Source: Deltaproteobacteria bacterium (GTDB taxonomy: Bacteria; Desulfobacterota; Desulfarculia; Adiutricales; Adiutricaceae). From it: DNA of 48,939 bases. The notes below the pieces were generated by a model. The model ran no database searches and had not been told where the DNA came from. It saw only the letters and a list, made by a program, of their open reading frames with translations. Below are positions 34,963-44,214 of this stretch, piece by piece (the first letter of the stretch is position 1; each line of letters begins with the position of its first letter). The translations under genes were made by a program, and so were the position numbers. The stretch spans positions 1 through 48,939 of the forward strand of contig JAISMF010000036.1 in assembly GCA_031276865.1 (NCBI GenBank), written 5' to 3'.

Positions 34963-36855
34963 TTGAGGGATGCCATTGATTTTCGTGACAAGTTGATAGA
35001 CGTCGGGATCGATCCAAACATCCTGCCTCTTCCAGGTCATATATCATATCAAAGAAAACAGAGCGGAATATATGGTGTATATCATTATGACACTTTTATA
35101 CGTGATGGGAAGGTCTCTCATGGCAATGTTTATCTTGGCAAATTAGTAAATCCAGAGCAAAACATTTTCAAAAATTCAGCCTATGGAGGTCTTTTTACTT
35201 TTTCCCCCTCAAATGGATGCGCTAAGGTTCCAGGGGTAATAAACATAGAAGCTGGGCGCATGCCTGTCAAGCCAAAAGCTCTGCTTTTTGGCGATATTTG
35301 GATGCTTGATCATTTCTATCAGAAAACAGGCCTCAACATAGTCATGGAAAATCTTATCCCTGAATGTAGTGATACTTTGAAAGCTCTGGTAGGCTTTAGG
35401 GTGATTAAAGATGATGCTTATCGTTATGTTGAAGCATGGTACCAAAGATCATATGCTGGCGTTATTTACCCCAAAGCTAATCTGGCGTCACAAAGAATTA
35501 GTGAATTCTTAGTACGTCTTGGCTTAGATAGCACTTACCACTCATTTTTCAGGTCATATTTACAAACTGTCACAAATAACAAAAATATTTGCGAACAAAT
35601 TTCAGTGCCAGTACTAATTGACGGTACTGGTCTACAAAATAATATTAAAACACATATGACGGCTATCAGTAATCATGACGGAAAAATCAATAAAGAATTA
35701 AAACTTGTATATGTGATCGATAAAAAAACTAAATTTCCTTTATTCTTTAGATATATTACTGAAAATATTATAGATCACACATCTTTAATTGCAACTGTAA
35801 ACATGTTAAGGCAATACAGTATAGAAGTTGAATTAATAACTATGGATGCTGGATATTATTCGTTAAATAATTTAAAAAAATTAATAGATAATAATATTGA
35901 TTTTCTTATAAGAATGACTAAAAATAAAAAAGAGTACAAGAAATTAATGACTGAATTTGGTAATGATCTAAATTTACCTAAATATGCAAAAGCATATAAC
36001 GGTAGATCTTTGTATATAAAAAAAGTTCCATTCAATATTCTTGGTAAAGAATTATATGCATACCTAATGATAGATCTGCAAAAAGACTTTGAAGAAGGAA
36101 ATCACATTATTCAGAAATATTCAGATATAGATGATCCTGATAGAGATAAAAAAATTGCTAGAAAACAAGAAACAGGAGGAAGATTTATATTATTAGCATC
36201 TAAAGAATATAATGAAAATGAAATATTACCATTATACTATCAAAGACAAGGGATAGAACAACTTTTCGATATAATTAAAACATATACCAACGTAGTCCCA
36301 GTGAGGGTACATTCTGATGAAACGCTTCAAGGTACGCTTTTGATAGCGTTTTTGGCCACAGCAGTGTATTCGCGTATAAGTTACGCTTTATCTGATTCTA
36401 AATTCTCAGCAAAAGAGGCATTAGCAGAACTAGGCTATATAGTCATTCACACCAATGAATCATCAGCGATAATAGAAGAGTTGACAAAAAAGCAGAAAGA
36501 AATTCTGCAAGATTTAAAATTAGAATATCCTATGGATTTAGAAAAAGGAAACCCTCTTCAAAAGGACTATTATCATCACAATCAAGAAAAGAAAAAAAGA
36601 GGCCGTCCGAAAGGTAGAATAAAAAACACGGAATTCGATTTGCATTACGAACAAAAGCATGAGTTAGAAAGTTTAAAAAGACGAGGACGTCCTAAAGGCA
36701 GTAAGAATAAGATGAAAGTTGCCTTACATGAGGATAATTCCGATATCTATATAGAAAATCATGGTAGTGGACGTCCTAAAGGTACTAAGAATAAGAAGAA
36801 AGCAGACTTACATGAGGATAATTCCAGTATCTATATAGAAAAACGTGAGAGATAA
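34963..36855 (+). CDS. DDE transposase with three C-terminal AT-hooks
   Basis: IS4/IS1634-like transposase of about 630 residues, counting from TTG 34963, which has GAGG eight bases upstream; an earlier TTG at 34915 has none. Asp220 (PVLIDGTGLQ), Asp295 (LITMDAGYYS) and Glu432 (QGIEQLFDIIKTY) form the triad. After the catalytic domain, residues ~544-630 hold three AT-hook cores: KKRGRPKGR, KRRGRPKGSKNK and SGRPKGTKNK. The last two sit in a tandem repeat of ~30 residues, GRPKGxKNK followed by LHEDNSxIYIE. AT-hooks grip the minor groove of AT-rich DNA and are unusual on bacterial transposases. The gene is very AT-rich against its surroundings, a sign of transfer. Confidence 0.87.
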   Translation: MRDAIDFRDKLIDVGIDPNILPLPGHISYQRKQSGIYGVYHYDTFIRDGKVSHGNVYLGKLVNPEQNIFKNSAYGGLFTFSPSNGCAKVPGVINIEAGRMPVKPKALLFGDIWMLDHFYQKTGLNIVMENLIPECSDTLKALVGFRVIKDDAYRYVEAWYQRSYAGVIYPKANLASQRISEFLVRLGLDSTYHSFFRSYLQTVTNNKNICEQISVPVLIDGTGLQNNIKTHMTAISNHDGKINKELKLVYVIDKKTKFPLFFRYITENIIDHTSLIATVNMLRQYSIEVELITMDAGYYSLNNLKKLIDNNIDFLIRMTKNKKEYKKLMTEFGNDLNLPKYAKAYNGRSLYIKKVPFNILGKELYAYLMIDLQKDFEEGNHIIQKYSDIDDPDRDKKIARKQETGGRFILLASKEYNENEILPLYYQRQGIEQLFDIIKTYTNVVPVRVHSDETLQGTLLIAFLATAVYSRISYALSDSKFSAKEALAELGYIVIHTNESSAIIEELTKKQKEILQDLKLEYPMDLEKGNPLQKDYYHHNQEKKKRGRPKGRIKNTEFDLHYEQKHELESLKRRGRPKGSKNKMKVALHEDNSDIYIENHGSGRPKGTKNKKKADLHEDNSSIYIEKRER

Positions 36856-36999
36856 CGCCCATAAGGCAGTAATAACAATAAAAAGGGATATAATCGTTGT
36901 TAGGACCATGTATTTCAATGGTTTGACAACGGGAAACAAAATTGGCATGAAAATTAATTTTTTGGAAAAATAATATTAGAAAAAAATATGTAAAAAAAA

Positions 37000-37431
37000 A
37001 TGGTAAGTAAAGTTGACATGAACGGACTCCTGAAATCATTTCAAAAATGGTGGGCGGAAAATGCGGATGGCTACGACAAGAAAAAAGATTGCACTGAACG
37101 CGCCATGCAGCGCTTAATTTACGCGTACATATCAAGAGTCGCAAACGGTGGAGCCAAAATTATTTTGGAGCACCCCACAGGGTCGGGTTTTGTTGATCTT
37201 GCGGTCGATTATAAGGATAACTTATACATGATAGAAGTATAGATCAAAGATAATGAGAGAAGCCGTGACAAATGTATGGAGCGGCTTCTAGGATACATGG
37301 ACAGTTCTTCAGTTACTGAAGGGTGGCTGATCGTAATTGACCGAAAATCAAAAAAGAGCTGGGAAGAAAAACTCACCTGGGAAACTTTTGCCACGGAGCG
37401 CGGAAAGACAGTCTAGGTGTTTGGATGCTGA
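37000..37431 (+). pseudogene. C-terminal remnant of an AAA/PD-(D/E)XK nuclease gene
   Basis: One frame from ATG 37000 to TGA 37429-37431 matches the end of the 533-residue protein at 17682-19283: LLKSFQKWWAENADGYDKKK, then AYISRVANGGAKIILEHPTG, GFVDLAVDYKDNLYMIEV and KSWEEKLTWET, ending VFGC. Two TAG codons interrupt it. The first (37240-37242) falls exactly where the catalytic Lys of ExK should be; the second lies just before VFGC. The ATPase part is missing and lies nowhere upstream, so the insertion sequence at its left may have replaced it. Non-functional. Confidence 0.85.
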
Positions 37432-38592
37432 TAAAAGCGATGTCATCAGTCCTTTTGATAGGCAAAATATTTCTTAGCGTTCACGGTCTTTTAAATATTA
37501 ACGTAAGCGCCGTATAACGTGATGTTTCTATGATACACCGGTTATTTCCTGAATGCTTAGACTGGCATGGCGTTCAGTTAATTAATATTAAGGTACATAC
37601 CCTGAGAAAGATATTACCATTGCGGAAAAATATTAGATTTTCAAAAATCCATATACTAAGGCCAATAACGTCAAATCTTTACCAAACCCCTATTGTTTAT
37701 CGCCATCATTCTTACGCATAACGAATGTATTTACTTTGGAAAATTTTTTTGATTAATGGCCTATTTTTTGAGGATCTACGAATAATTATGTCCATCTTCC
37801 CGTCAAGCGCGTCTCTATCATCAACCTTTGGTTTTGAGTGTAACTTTTGGATCAATATGGTTGAAGCGCTCATCAGGATTTAACTCTGGAATCTACGATG
37901 GAAGAAATTCAATTTCGATTTCATCGTTACGCTCATCTTGACATTTTCGCGCCAGTTTCCCATGATGAACTAAAAATTATCAACAAGAAGAAAAATACTC
38001 TAATCTGTGCTTCCCGAGCTGTTATTACCGCGGCGGTTTAATTTTGGAAAAATGCCATGTATTCAATGGAACAACTTCATTTCACCGTTCTAACTTTTAT
38101 CCGCCGGGGTAATATTTTAAAATTTTAGAATTTTAAAATACATTGAGTACGCATACATGATACATATCATAATACTGCTTTTTTTTAAATTGACGAAAAG
38201 GATATTCTTACTTAATTACGACTGTCGCCGGACAGTGGAGATGATATTCGTCGCTTAAACATCTTACCAAAATCTTACGTCTCTAAACGCGCGTACGGAC
38301 ATCTTGAACGGACACTTATCACACTCATTCATCACGGCGGTCGTTCTAAATGAACTCCGGAAAACATTTAGCTGACGAAAATACAACGCCACTGATTTCA
38401 TAACGTAACTCAGCGGAATCAACCGCGCCGTTTACGATGATCACTTGCTCGTGTACGAAGAGAAGGTAAAGCGAAAAGAAATTTTAAAGACTATACAAAT
38501 AGCATCCTTTATTCAAAAATTATATTAAACTTCGTTTTGTTGGCAGCGGCTATCCGCGCTCCTAATGAAGGTGGAATCATCATCCGGCGGCC
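37432..38592. other. Decayed gap containing MITE copy B
   Basis: AT-rich sequence with no intact frame. Apart from the element at 38024-38113 nothing could be identified; small frames look like eroded coding DNA. Confidence 0.5.
38024..38113. mobile_element. MITE-like 90-bp element, copy B
   Basis: Terminal inverted repeats ATTACCGCGGCGG and CCGCCGGGGTAAT match at 12 of 13 positions. The interior is the same length as copy A (5220-5309), and by eye about 81% identical over 78 bp without gaps. No coding capacity and no clear target duplication. Confidence 0.72.
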
Positions 38593-39897
38593 TCACGTTT
38601 TCAAGCCGGAAGATTTATCTCCGAAGGATTGTTCACGCTCTCCGGAGGGAGATTCATCCCGTTTTCTTTTAACCATAAAAACGGCCGCGGAAAAGACGGT
38701 CCAGTAGACGTACATCGGCGGTTTAATGGAGAAAACATGATCCGTCAGGGCGTTTAAGAAGAACTGTATAAACACGGTGAAGGCTCCCCAGACGTAAAAA
38801 CGCGTGAGGATATCTTCCGTTTTCCGGTGCGGCCATATATATATCAGGGGAAGAAGAATCAGAGCCATGAAACCCAAAAGCCCCAGGATCCCGCTTTCGG
38901 CCAGGACGGTTATAAAGGTCTGGTGGGCGTGATAGAACTCCAGGTGGTCTTCCCGATAGCCCCGGTCGCTTACGGGCAGATCGTCGAACTCCAAGTTGCG
39001 GACGGCGTCGGGACCGTTTCCCAAAACGGGGTGTTGTAAAAACTGCTCCCAGCCTTTCTTCCAGTGGGAGTAGCGCACCAGATTGGGGTTGCTGGCCTCG
39101 GCTCCTTTGAACATTTCCCCGAATCTATTCCTGATCCCCTGGTCGCTTAAAACCAAGGATCCCAGTATCAGGGCGGAAACGGCTAACGCGATCCACACCG
39201 CTTTGCCGTAGCGGCGGCGGAAGGCTATGATCATCAAAGCGGACGACGCCGGAGTCGTGATGAGGGCTATGCGGGAACAGTTCATGTACAGAGATAAACA
39301 TCCAAAAATCAAGGCAGCGATGAAAAAGAGCTTCCTCCTCTCGCTTTGAATATTTAAAGCCAGGGCTCCTAAAAGCAAAGGAACGACCTGGGACAAAACC
39401 GCCCCGCTGTCCATGACCCCCAGATCGGCCATGGCCCTTAGGCAGGCGACGCAGTAGGAGCTCTCCCGAAAGGAGATGAGGAACCACGCGATCAGTCCCG
39501 CTCCGTAAAAGAAAGGAACGAGTTTCAGGAGCCGATCTCCCGAGAGGGAAACGACCATCCAGACGCTGAACGCTGTCAGAAGAAGGTAGAGGGCGACCGC
39601 GAGGGCGATGAAACTGCGCTCCGGCTCGAGGCTGAAAACCGCGCTCGGCAAAGTCAGGCCGAGATAAAGGGCGATCCCCCACAAACAGACGCGGGGCGGG
39701 GCGGGAGGGCGTCTTTCGCCGGAAAAGAGGAATAAAGCCGCGAGCGCCCAGATTAGGAGCAGGGGGAATAAGATGTTGGCCAGGGCCCGGCTGAACACCC
39801 CGCCGAAGCAGGCTGACAGGAGGATGGCCGCTCCGGCCGCCGGGTAAAGGGATTTGAAACGTTCTTTCGTCACGATGGATGAAGCCGGAAAAACCAA
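38593..39897 (-). CDS. O-antigen ligase-like polytopic membrane protein
   Basis: Inner-membrane protein of 434 residues with about ten hydrophobic segments and one long periplasmic loop. That loop contains HWKKGWEQFLQHPVLGNGPD (~283-302) and later EFYHAHQTFITVLAESGILG (~328-347), the pattern of the Wzy_C/O-antigen ligase family. It probably joins or polymerises a sugar chain on lipid A-core or undecaprenyl carrier. The start is uncertain: TTG 39897 opens the frame and a GTG at 39873 is possible; neither has a strong Shine-Dalgarno. No neighbouring glycosyltransferase is present, so its target is unknown. Confidence 0.82.
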   Translation of the reverse strand: MVFPASSIVTKERFKSLYPAAGAAILLSACFGGVFSRALANILFPLLLIWALAALFLFSGERRPPAPPRVCLWGIALYLGLTLPSAVFSLEPERSFIALAVALYLLLTAFSVWMVVSLSGDRLLKLVPFFYGAGLIAWFLISFRESSYCVACLRAMADLGVMDSGAVLSQVVPLLLGALALNIQSERRKLFFIAALIFGCLSLYMNCSRIALITTPASSALMIIAFRRRYGKAVWIALAVSALILGSLVLSDQGIRNRFGEMFKGAEASNPNLVRYSHWKKGWEQFLQHPVLGNGPDAVRNLEFDDLPVSDRGYREDHLEFYHAHQTFITVLAESGILGLLGFMALILLPLIYIWPHRKTEDILTRFYVWGAFTVFIQFFLNALTDHVFSIKPPMYVYWTVFSAAVFMVKRKRDESPSGEREQSFGDKSSGLKT

Positions 39898-40588
39898 TCC
39901 GGCCGGCGCTTTGCGGGCCCCAGTCCGGAGGGAAGGAACCCCCGCTCCCTTAGGCGGAGCGCCCGGGGAACGCCCTCAAGCCGTTTCGAGCCGGACTCGC
40001 CGCGCGGTTAACAGAAAATATCCCAAAAGCGGCCAATCCGCTTTTCCATATCAGGACCTTAAGCCCGACTGGGCCTCCGGCCGCTCGTATTCCGCCGCTC
40101 TTCTAAAATCCCTTGAACGGAAGGATGCGGCGTCCCCAAGCGCCGTCAGGCGTCTTTTATCCCTCCCGGCCCTCGCCACGGGGATATTAACCGTAAAGCC
40201 GGGGTAAAGCAAGAAACGGGCGTTAGGCGTTTCTCCCCCGGGAACGCCCGGGGCGCTTCGGGCGGGAGGTTCCGCCGAAGGGTCTCCGAGTTCTCGGCGA
40301 AAGACGCGGAAATTGCCTTCGGAGGGCGCCGAAAAATCCTTTTTTGTCAACGGGACGCCGGAGTTTTCCGGCGGGAGCGCCCGAGGCTCCGGGACGCCCC
40401 GGACGGCTTCCGGAAAGCCGGAGGCCCCCGAAAGCGGGAAAAAGCGCCCAAAAGGTCTCTTAAAACCCGCGGCGGGTTTCATTTTCCGCCGCATATGGAC
40501 GCCTTTTTCGCATAGGTTAGCTAGGGATCGGTAAAGTAGAAGCTTTTAGCAGTTTTCTAGTTTAAGAAAATTAATTTGCCGGAACCTA
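39898..40588. other. GC-rich gap without a supported gene
   Basis: Frames run on both strands (for example 40051-40494 minus) but their proteins are low-complexity Pro/Arg/Gly-rich and share no family signature. It lies between the ligase gene and the alr promoter. Confidence 0.45.
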
Positions 40589-40616
40589 TTGACAAAAATT
40601 AAAGACTAAGTATAAT
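40589..40616 (+). promoter_or_regulatory. Strong sigma70-type promoter of alr leader
   Basis: A consensus TTGACA (40589-40594) and consensus TATAAT (40611-40616) with 16 bp between. A palindrome AAAGCTTAAGCTTT (40627-40640) lies across the expected start point and may be an operator. The leader to alr is about 300 bases, and ATGAGAGCT near 40652 can pair with AGCTCTCAT near 40720. Confidence 0.8.
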
Positions 40617-40740
40617 CGTCTTTTATAAAGCTTAAGCTTTTATAACGCAACATGAGAGCTAGCCTAAAATTAAAAATTTATTTAAATTATAGATAATTAA
40701 TCTCTTTTAAGTCTCTTTGAGCTCTCATCACACGCCCCGC

Positions 40741-40832
40741 GCCAAGACTTGGCTTTTTTTCGGAGACTTGGCTTTTTTCGAAGACTTCGCTTTTTTCGAA
40801 GACTTCGCTTTTTTTCGGATACTTGGCTTTTT
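40741..40832 (+). repeat. Five tandem palindrome plus T-tract units in the alr leader
   Basis: Units start at 40741, 40761, 40779, 40797 and 40816. Each holds a short palindrome (GCCAAGACTTGGC in the first, CGAAGACTTCG in the third and fourth) followed by five to seven T. Unit length is 17-20 bases. As RNA each unit looks like a tiny terminator; as DNA each is a dyad site. Confidence 0.88.
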
Positions 40833-40844
40833 CTAACGAGCGGC

Positions 40845-40861
40845 GCCGGCCCCGGGCCGGC
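40845..40861 (+). other. GC-rich hairpin just before alr
   Basis: GCCGGCC and GGCCGGC pair around a 3-base loop, about 65 bases before the start codon and directly after the T-tract array. There is no T-tract after it. Confidence 0.6.
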
Positions 40862-40926
40862 CTCCGGACTTGATCATCTGCTCGGACCAGCCGAAGCGCG
40901 GCGTCCCTCCCACCCACGAGGCATCA

Positions 40927-42174
40927 ATGGCGGAACTCATCCTGCACTACCCGAAAGAGTATTTCACCCAAGTGGACATCCACCTGGATCGCCTGAAAAG
41001 CAATTACAAACTGCTAAAGGATTTCGCCGGGGAGAGACCGATCATGGCCGTCGTCAAGGGCGACGCCTACGGCCACGGCCTTGTGGAATGCGCCCAGGCC
41101 CTCGCGGAGGCCGGAGCCCAGCACCTGGGCGTCATGGATGTGTCGGAGGGGGCGGCCCTGAGGCAGGCCGGGCTCGTCGAGCAGAAGATCTACGTGCTCG
41201 CCGGACTGGACTACCCCTCCCAGGTGACCACCGCGGCGGAGAAGGATTTAATCGTCTTCGTCTACAGCCGGGAGCAGCTGGTGAACGTCATGAACCTGGC
41301 CCAGGTGCGCAGCTTCACCGTCAAGGTCTTCCTCAAGATCGACACCGGCATGGGGCGTCTGGGCATGCCCGCCCGGGACGCCCTCCCCTTCTTCCAGCAG
41401 GCCCGCAACTCCCCCCACATCCAGGTTCTGGGGATCGCCACCCATCTCGCCACCATCTCCGACTACGACGCGGAGGACCAGCTCCTCCTCTTTCAGCACA
41501 CCCAAAGGAAGGCCGAGGAGATCTTCCAGACCCCCCTGGTCTACAGCGCCCTCTCCGGAGGGGCCATGCTGGCCCACCCCGAATACCCCGACGCTTTGCC
41601 CCGGGTGGGCCTCGCCCTCTACGGCGTGCCCCCTCCCAAGGAGCTCCTCAAAGATCCCGTGCCCTTCCCGCTCCCCCGGGAGAACCTTTTGGACATCTCG
41701 CACTCCTCTTTACGATCCAGGGAGCATTTGAAGCACCCCCTGCCCTCGCCCTTGAAGACGGCGGAAAAGCTGAAACCGGTGATGCGGGTGGCCTCCACGA
41801 TCATCCAGGTGAAAAAGCTTAAAAAAGGCGAGACCGTGAGCTACGACCGGATCTTCACCGCCCCCGGGGACATGATCGCGGCCGTCGTCCCCTTCGGCTA
41901 CGTGCACGGGCTGAGCAGCGCCCGCTCGGAGAAGAACCGCTGCCTCGTGAGGGGAGGGAGCGCCGAGCAGATCGGCAGGATCTGCATGAACCTCTCCGTC
42001 TACGACGTGAGCGGCATAGAGGGCGTGAAGCCGGGCGACGAGGCCGTCTTCCTGGGGGAGTCGGGCGACCTCCGTCTGGACGCCTACCAGGAGTTCTACC
42101 AGGAGCGCTGCAACCCCTACGAGATCCTCTGCCTCTTCGGCCGCCTCAACCGCCGGGTCCACCACGGAGGCTGA
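40927..42174 (+). CDS. alr: Alanine racemase
   Basis: PLP enzyme that interconverts L- and D-alanine for peptidoglycan. The 415-residue protein has the PLP lysine in AVVKGDAYGHG (Lys44), KIDTGMGRLG (~137-146), the catalytic tyrosine in ETVSYDRIF (~305) and GRICMNLSVYDV, the second-subunit active-site motif. It is longer than the usual ~370 residues because of an insertion of about 35 residues before the C-terminal beta domain (PPKELLKDPVPFPLPREN and onwards). ATG 40927 has GAGG five bases upstream; the frame extends to 40870 but the extra residues are not typical. Its long structured leader suggests regulated expression. Confidence 0.93.
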   Translation: MAELILHYPKEYFTQVDIHLDRLKSNYKLLKDFAGERPIMAVVKGDAYGHGLVECAQALAEAGAQHLGVMDVSEGAALRQAGLVEQKIYVLAGLDYPSQVTTAAEKDLIVFVYSREQLVNVMNLAQVRSFTVKVFLKIDTGMGRLGMPARDALPFFQQARNSPHIQVLGIATHLATISDYDAEDQLLLFQHTQRKAEEIFQTPLVYSALSGGAMLAHPEYPDALPRVGLALYGVPPPKELLKDPVPFPLPRENLLDISHSSLRSREHLKHPLPSPLKTAEKLKPVMRVASTIIQVKKLKKGETVSYDRIFTAPGDMIAAVVPFGYVHGLSSARSEKNRCLVRGGSAEQIGRICMNLSVYDVSGIEGVKPGDEAVFLGESGDLRLDAYQEFYQERCNPYEILCLFGRLNRRVHHGG

Positions 42175-42455
42175 AAGCCACCGGCCGGGCGCTTTGAAAA
42201 AGCCGTTCCGGCTTAATCCATCAAGAGGTTTTTTCAAAGGCGCCGGATCCGAAACGAAAACTTCCCGGCCGCGCCGCGCGCGGTTCCGGAAAAAAAACGC
42301 CCGCGGATTTTTTTCTCCGTTAAAATTCTTCCGGACCATCCCCTTCCGGAGACGATTTCTCCCGCGTCCGATTTTTCCCAGGGGAAGAGGCCCGTGCGGG
42401 CGGGGCCCTCCCGCGACGTCAATCCCCGCCCCCCTTCCCCCCCCCTCGTTTTTTT

Positions 42456-44132
42456 ATGAAAGACAAAATAAGAGACCTGGTGAGCCGGGCCGTCCAGGCG
42501 GCCGCCCGCCAAAGCGGCCTGCTGGAGGATCCGGACCTCTTGAGATTCAGCGTGGAGAGGCCGGCCAATCCGGAGTTCGGCGACTTCTCCGCCAACGCCG
42601 CCTTGGTTTACTCAAGGGACTTTCAGAGAGCCGATCCCTCGCTCAAGGGCCGGAAACTGGCCGCCCTCTTGATCGATCTCGTGAGCGCGGACGCCTCGAA
42701 GGACCTCTTCGCCGAAATAAGCGCGGCGGGTCCGGGCTTTATAAACTTCAAGCTCAGCCCCGGCGCCTGGCAGGGCGTTTTAAGGGAGATAAGGGCCGCG
42801 GGCGCCAAATACGGAGCGGGGGAGCCCACCGGACGGCGGATCCTTTTGGAGTTCGTCTCCTCCAACCCCACCGGCCCCCTCCACGTGGGGCACGGCCGCG
42901 GGGCGGCCTGGGGGGACGCCATGGGGAACATCCTCTCCTTTCTGGGCGACGAGGTGGAGAGGGAGTACTACGTGAACGACGCGGGAAACCAGATCAACAC
43001 CCTGGGGGAGTCGCTTCTTTACCGCCTCAAGAATCCGGAACCGGACGCGGAGCCGCCGGAGGGACTCTATCGGGGCCTCTACATCCTGGACGTCTTAAAC
43101 GAGATAAAAATAAACCAAGGCGAGGATTTTTTCCGGCTCCCCGAGCCGGAACTGAAAGAGAGGCTGAGCCTCGCGGCCGCGGATCTGATCTTGGAGGACA
43201 TGAAGAAGGATCTCGCCCGTTTCAAGGTGCGCTTCGACCATTACTTCTCCGAAAAGAGCCTCTACCAGTCGGGGCAGGTGGACCAGGCCATAGAGAGCCT
43301 GCGTAAGGCCGGACATCTATACGAGAAAGACGGGGCCCTCTTTTTCCGCTCCACGGATTTCGGGGACGACAAGGACCGGGTGCTCGTCAAAGGCGGCGGC
43401 GACCACACCTATTTCGCCTCCGACGTCGCCTATCACCGGAACAAGTGCGAAAGGGGCTTCCATCTGCTGGTGGACGTCCTGGGCGCGGATCACGGGGGAT
43501 ATTCGACCCGGGTGGCGGCCGCCATGGAGGCTTTGGGCTACGACCCCAAACGCCTGAAGATGGTCCTCTACCAGCTGGTGCGGCTCCGCCGCGGGGCTGA
43601 AATTTTGAAAATGAGCACCCGGGCCGGGGAGTTCGTGCCCTTGAAGCTGGTTTTAGACGAGGTGTCGCCGGACGCCGCGAGGTTTCTGTACCTCACCCAA
43701 AGCCACGACTCCGCCCTGGACTTCGATCTCGAGGTGGCCAAGGCCAAAAACAACGACAATCCCGCCTATTACGTGCAGTATCTGGCGGCGCGGATTTTCC
43801 AGGTGAAAAACAAGGCCCTCTCCGTTTTCGGAGAGCTCCCCGAGCCCGAATTCTCCCTTTTAACGGAAAAAGAGGAGCTCGCCCTAATCTCCCGGCTCTC
43901 GGGTTTTCCGGAACTTCTGCGGCTCATAGGCGACACCCTGCAGCCCCACCTTTTAACCGGGTGGCTCATCGAAACCGCCCGGCTCTTCCACCATTACTAC
44001 GGCGGTTTCCGCATGGTGGCGGAGGACGCTCCCGCTTTGAGCGCGGCCCGGGTGGAGCTCGCCTGGACGGTGCGGGAAGTGGTGGGACGCGGCCTCGAGC
44101 TTTTGGGAGCCGCCGCTCCGGAGAGGATGTAG
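42456..44132 (+). CDS. argS: Arginyl-tRNA synthetase
   Basis: Cytosolic class I synthetase that charges tRNA-Arg. The 558-residue protein is full length. It has the N-terminal Add domain (with FGDFSANAAL), SSNPTGPLHVGHGRGA carrying the HIGH-type motif HVGH (143-146), the central LVKGGGDHTYFASDVAYH, the KMSTR loop (385-389) and the anticodon-binding domain ending LGAAAPERM, as expected for ArgS. The start ATG 42456 is preceded by a GC-rich C-tract with poor Shine-Dalgarno. The next gene follows after 82 bp and the pair is common in Desulfovibrio-type genomes as far as I know. Confidence 0.97.
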   Translation: MKDKIRDLVSRAVQAAARQSGLLEDPDLLRFSVERPANPEFGDFSANAALVYSRDFQRADPSLKGRKLAALLIDLVSADASKDLFAEISAAGPGFINFKLSPGAWQGVLREIRAAGAKYGAGEPTGRRILLEFVSSNPTGPLHVGHGRGAAWGDAMGNILSFLGDEVEREYYVNDAGNQINTLGESLLYRLKNPEPDAEPPEGLYRGLYILDVLNEIKINQGEDFFRLPEPELKERLSLAAADLILEDMKKDLARFKVRFDHYFSEKSLYQSGQVDQAIESLRKAGHLYEKDGALFFRSTDFGDDKDRVLVKGGGDHTYFASDVAYHRNKCERGFHLLVDVLGADHGGYSTRVAAAMEALGYDPKRLKMVLYQLVRLRRGAEILKMSTRAGEFVPLKLVLDEVSPDAARFLYLTQSHDSALDFDLEVAKAKNNDNPAYYVQYLAARIFQVKNKALSVFGELPEPEFSLLTEKEELALISRLSGFPELLRLIGDTLQPHLLTGWLIETARLFHHYYGGFRMVAEDAPALSAARVELAWTVREVVGRGLELLGAAAPERM

Positions 44133-44214
44133 CCGGAAAGGGAACCCCCTCTTCCGGCCGCCGGATCGCCTTTGAATTTCACTGCCCCTCGCCCGGGCCA
44201 TTTAGGAGTCTTCC

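Noticed and set aside
40051..40494. 147-codon minus-strand frame before the alr promoter
   Set aside because: Low-complexity Pro/Arg/Gly protein with an equally open frame opposite; typical of GC-rich spacer.
40749..40850. Peptide of repeated FFRRL units over the T-tract array
   Set aside because: A by-product of the tandem DNA repeat; units vary from 17 to 20 bp and so do not preserve frame.
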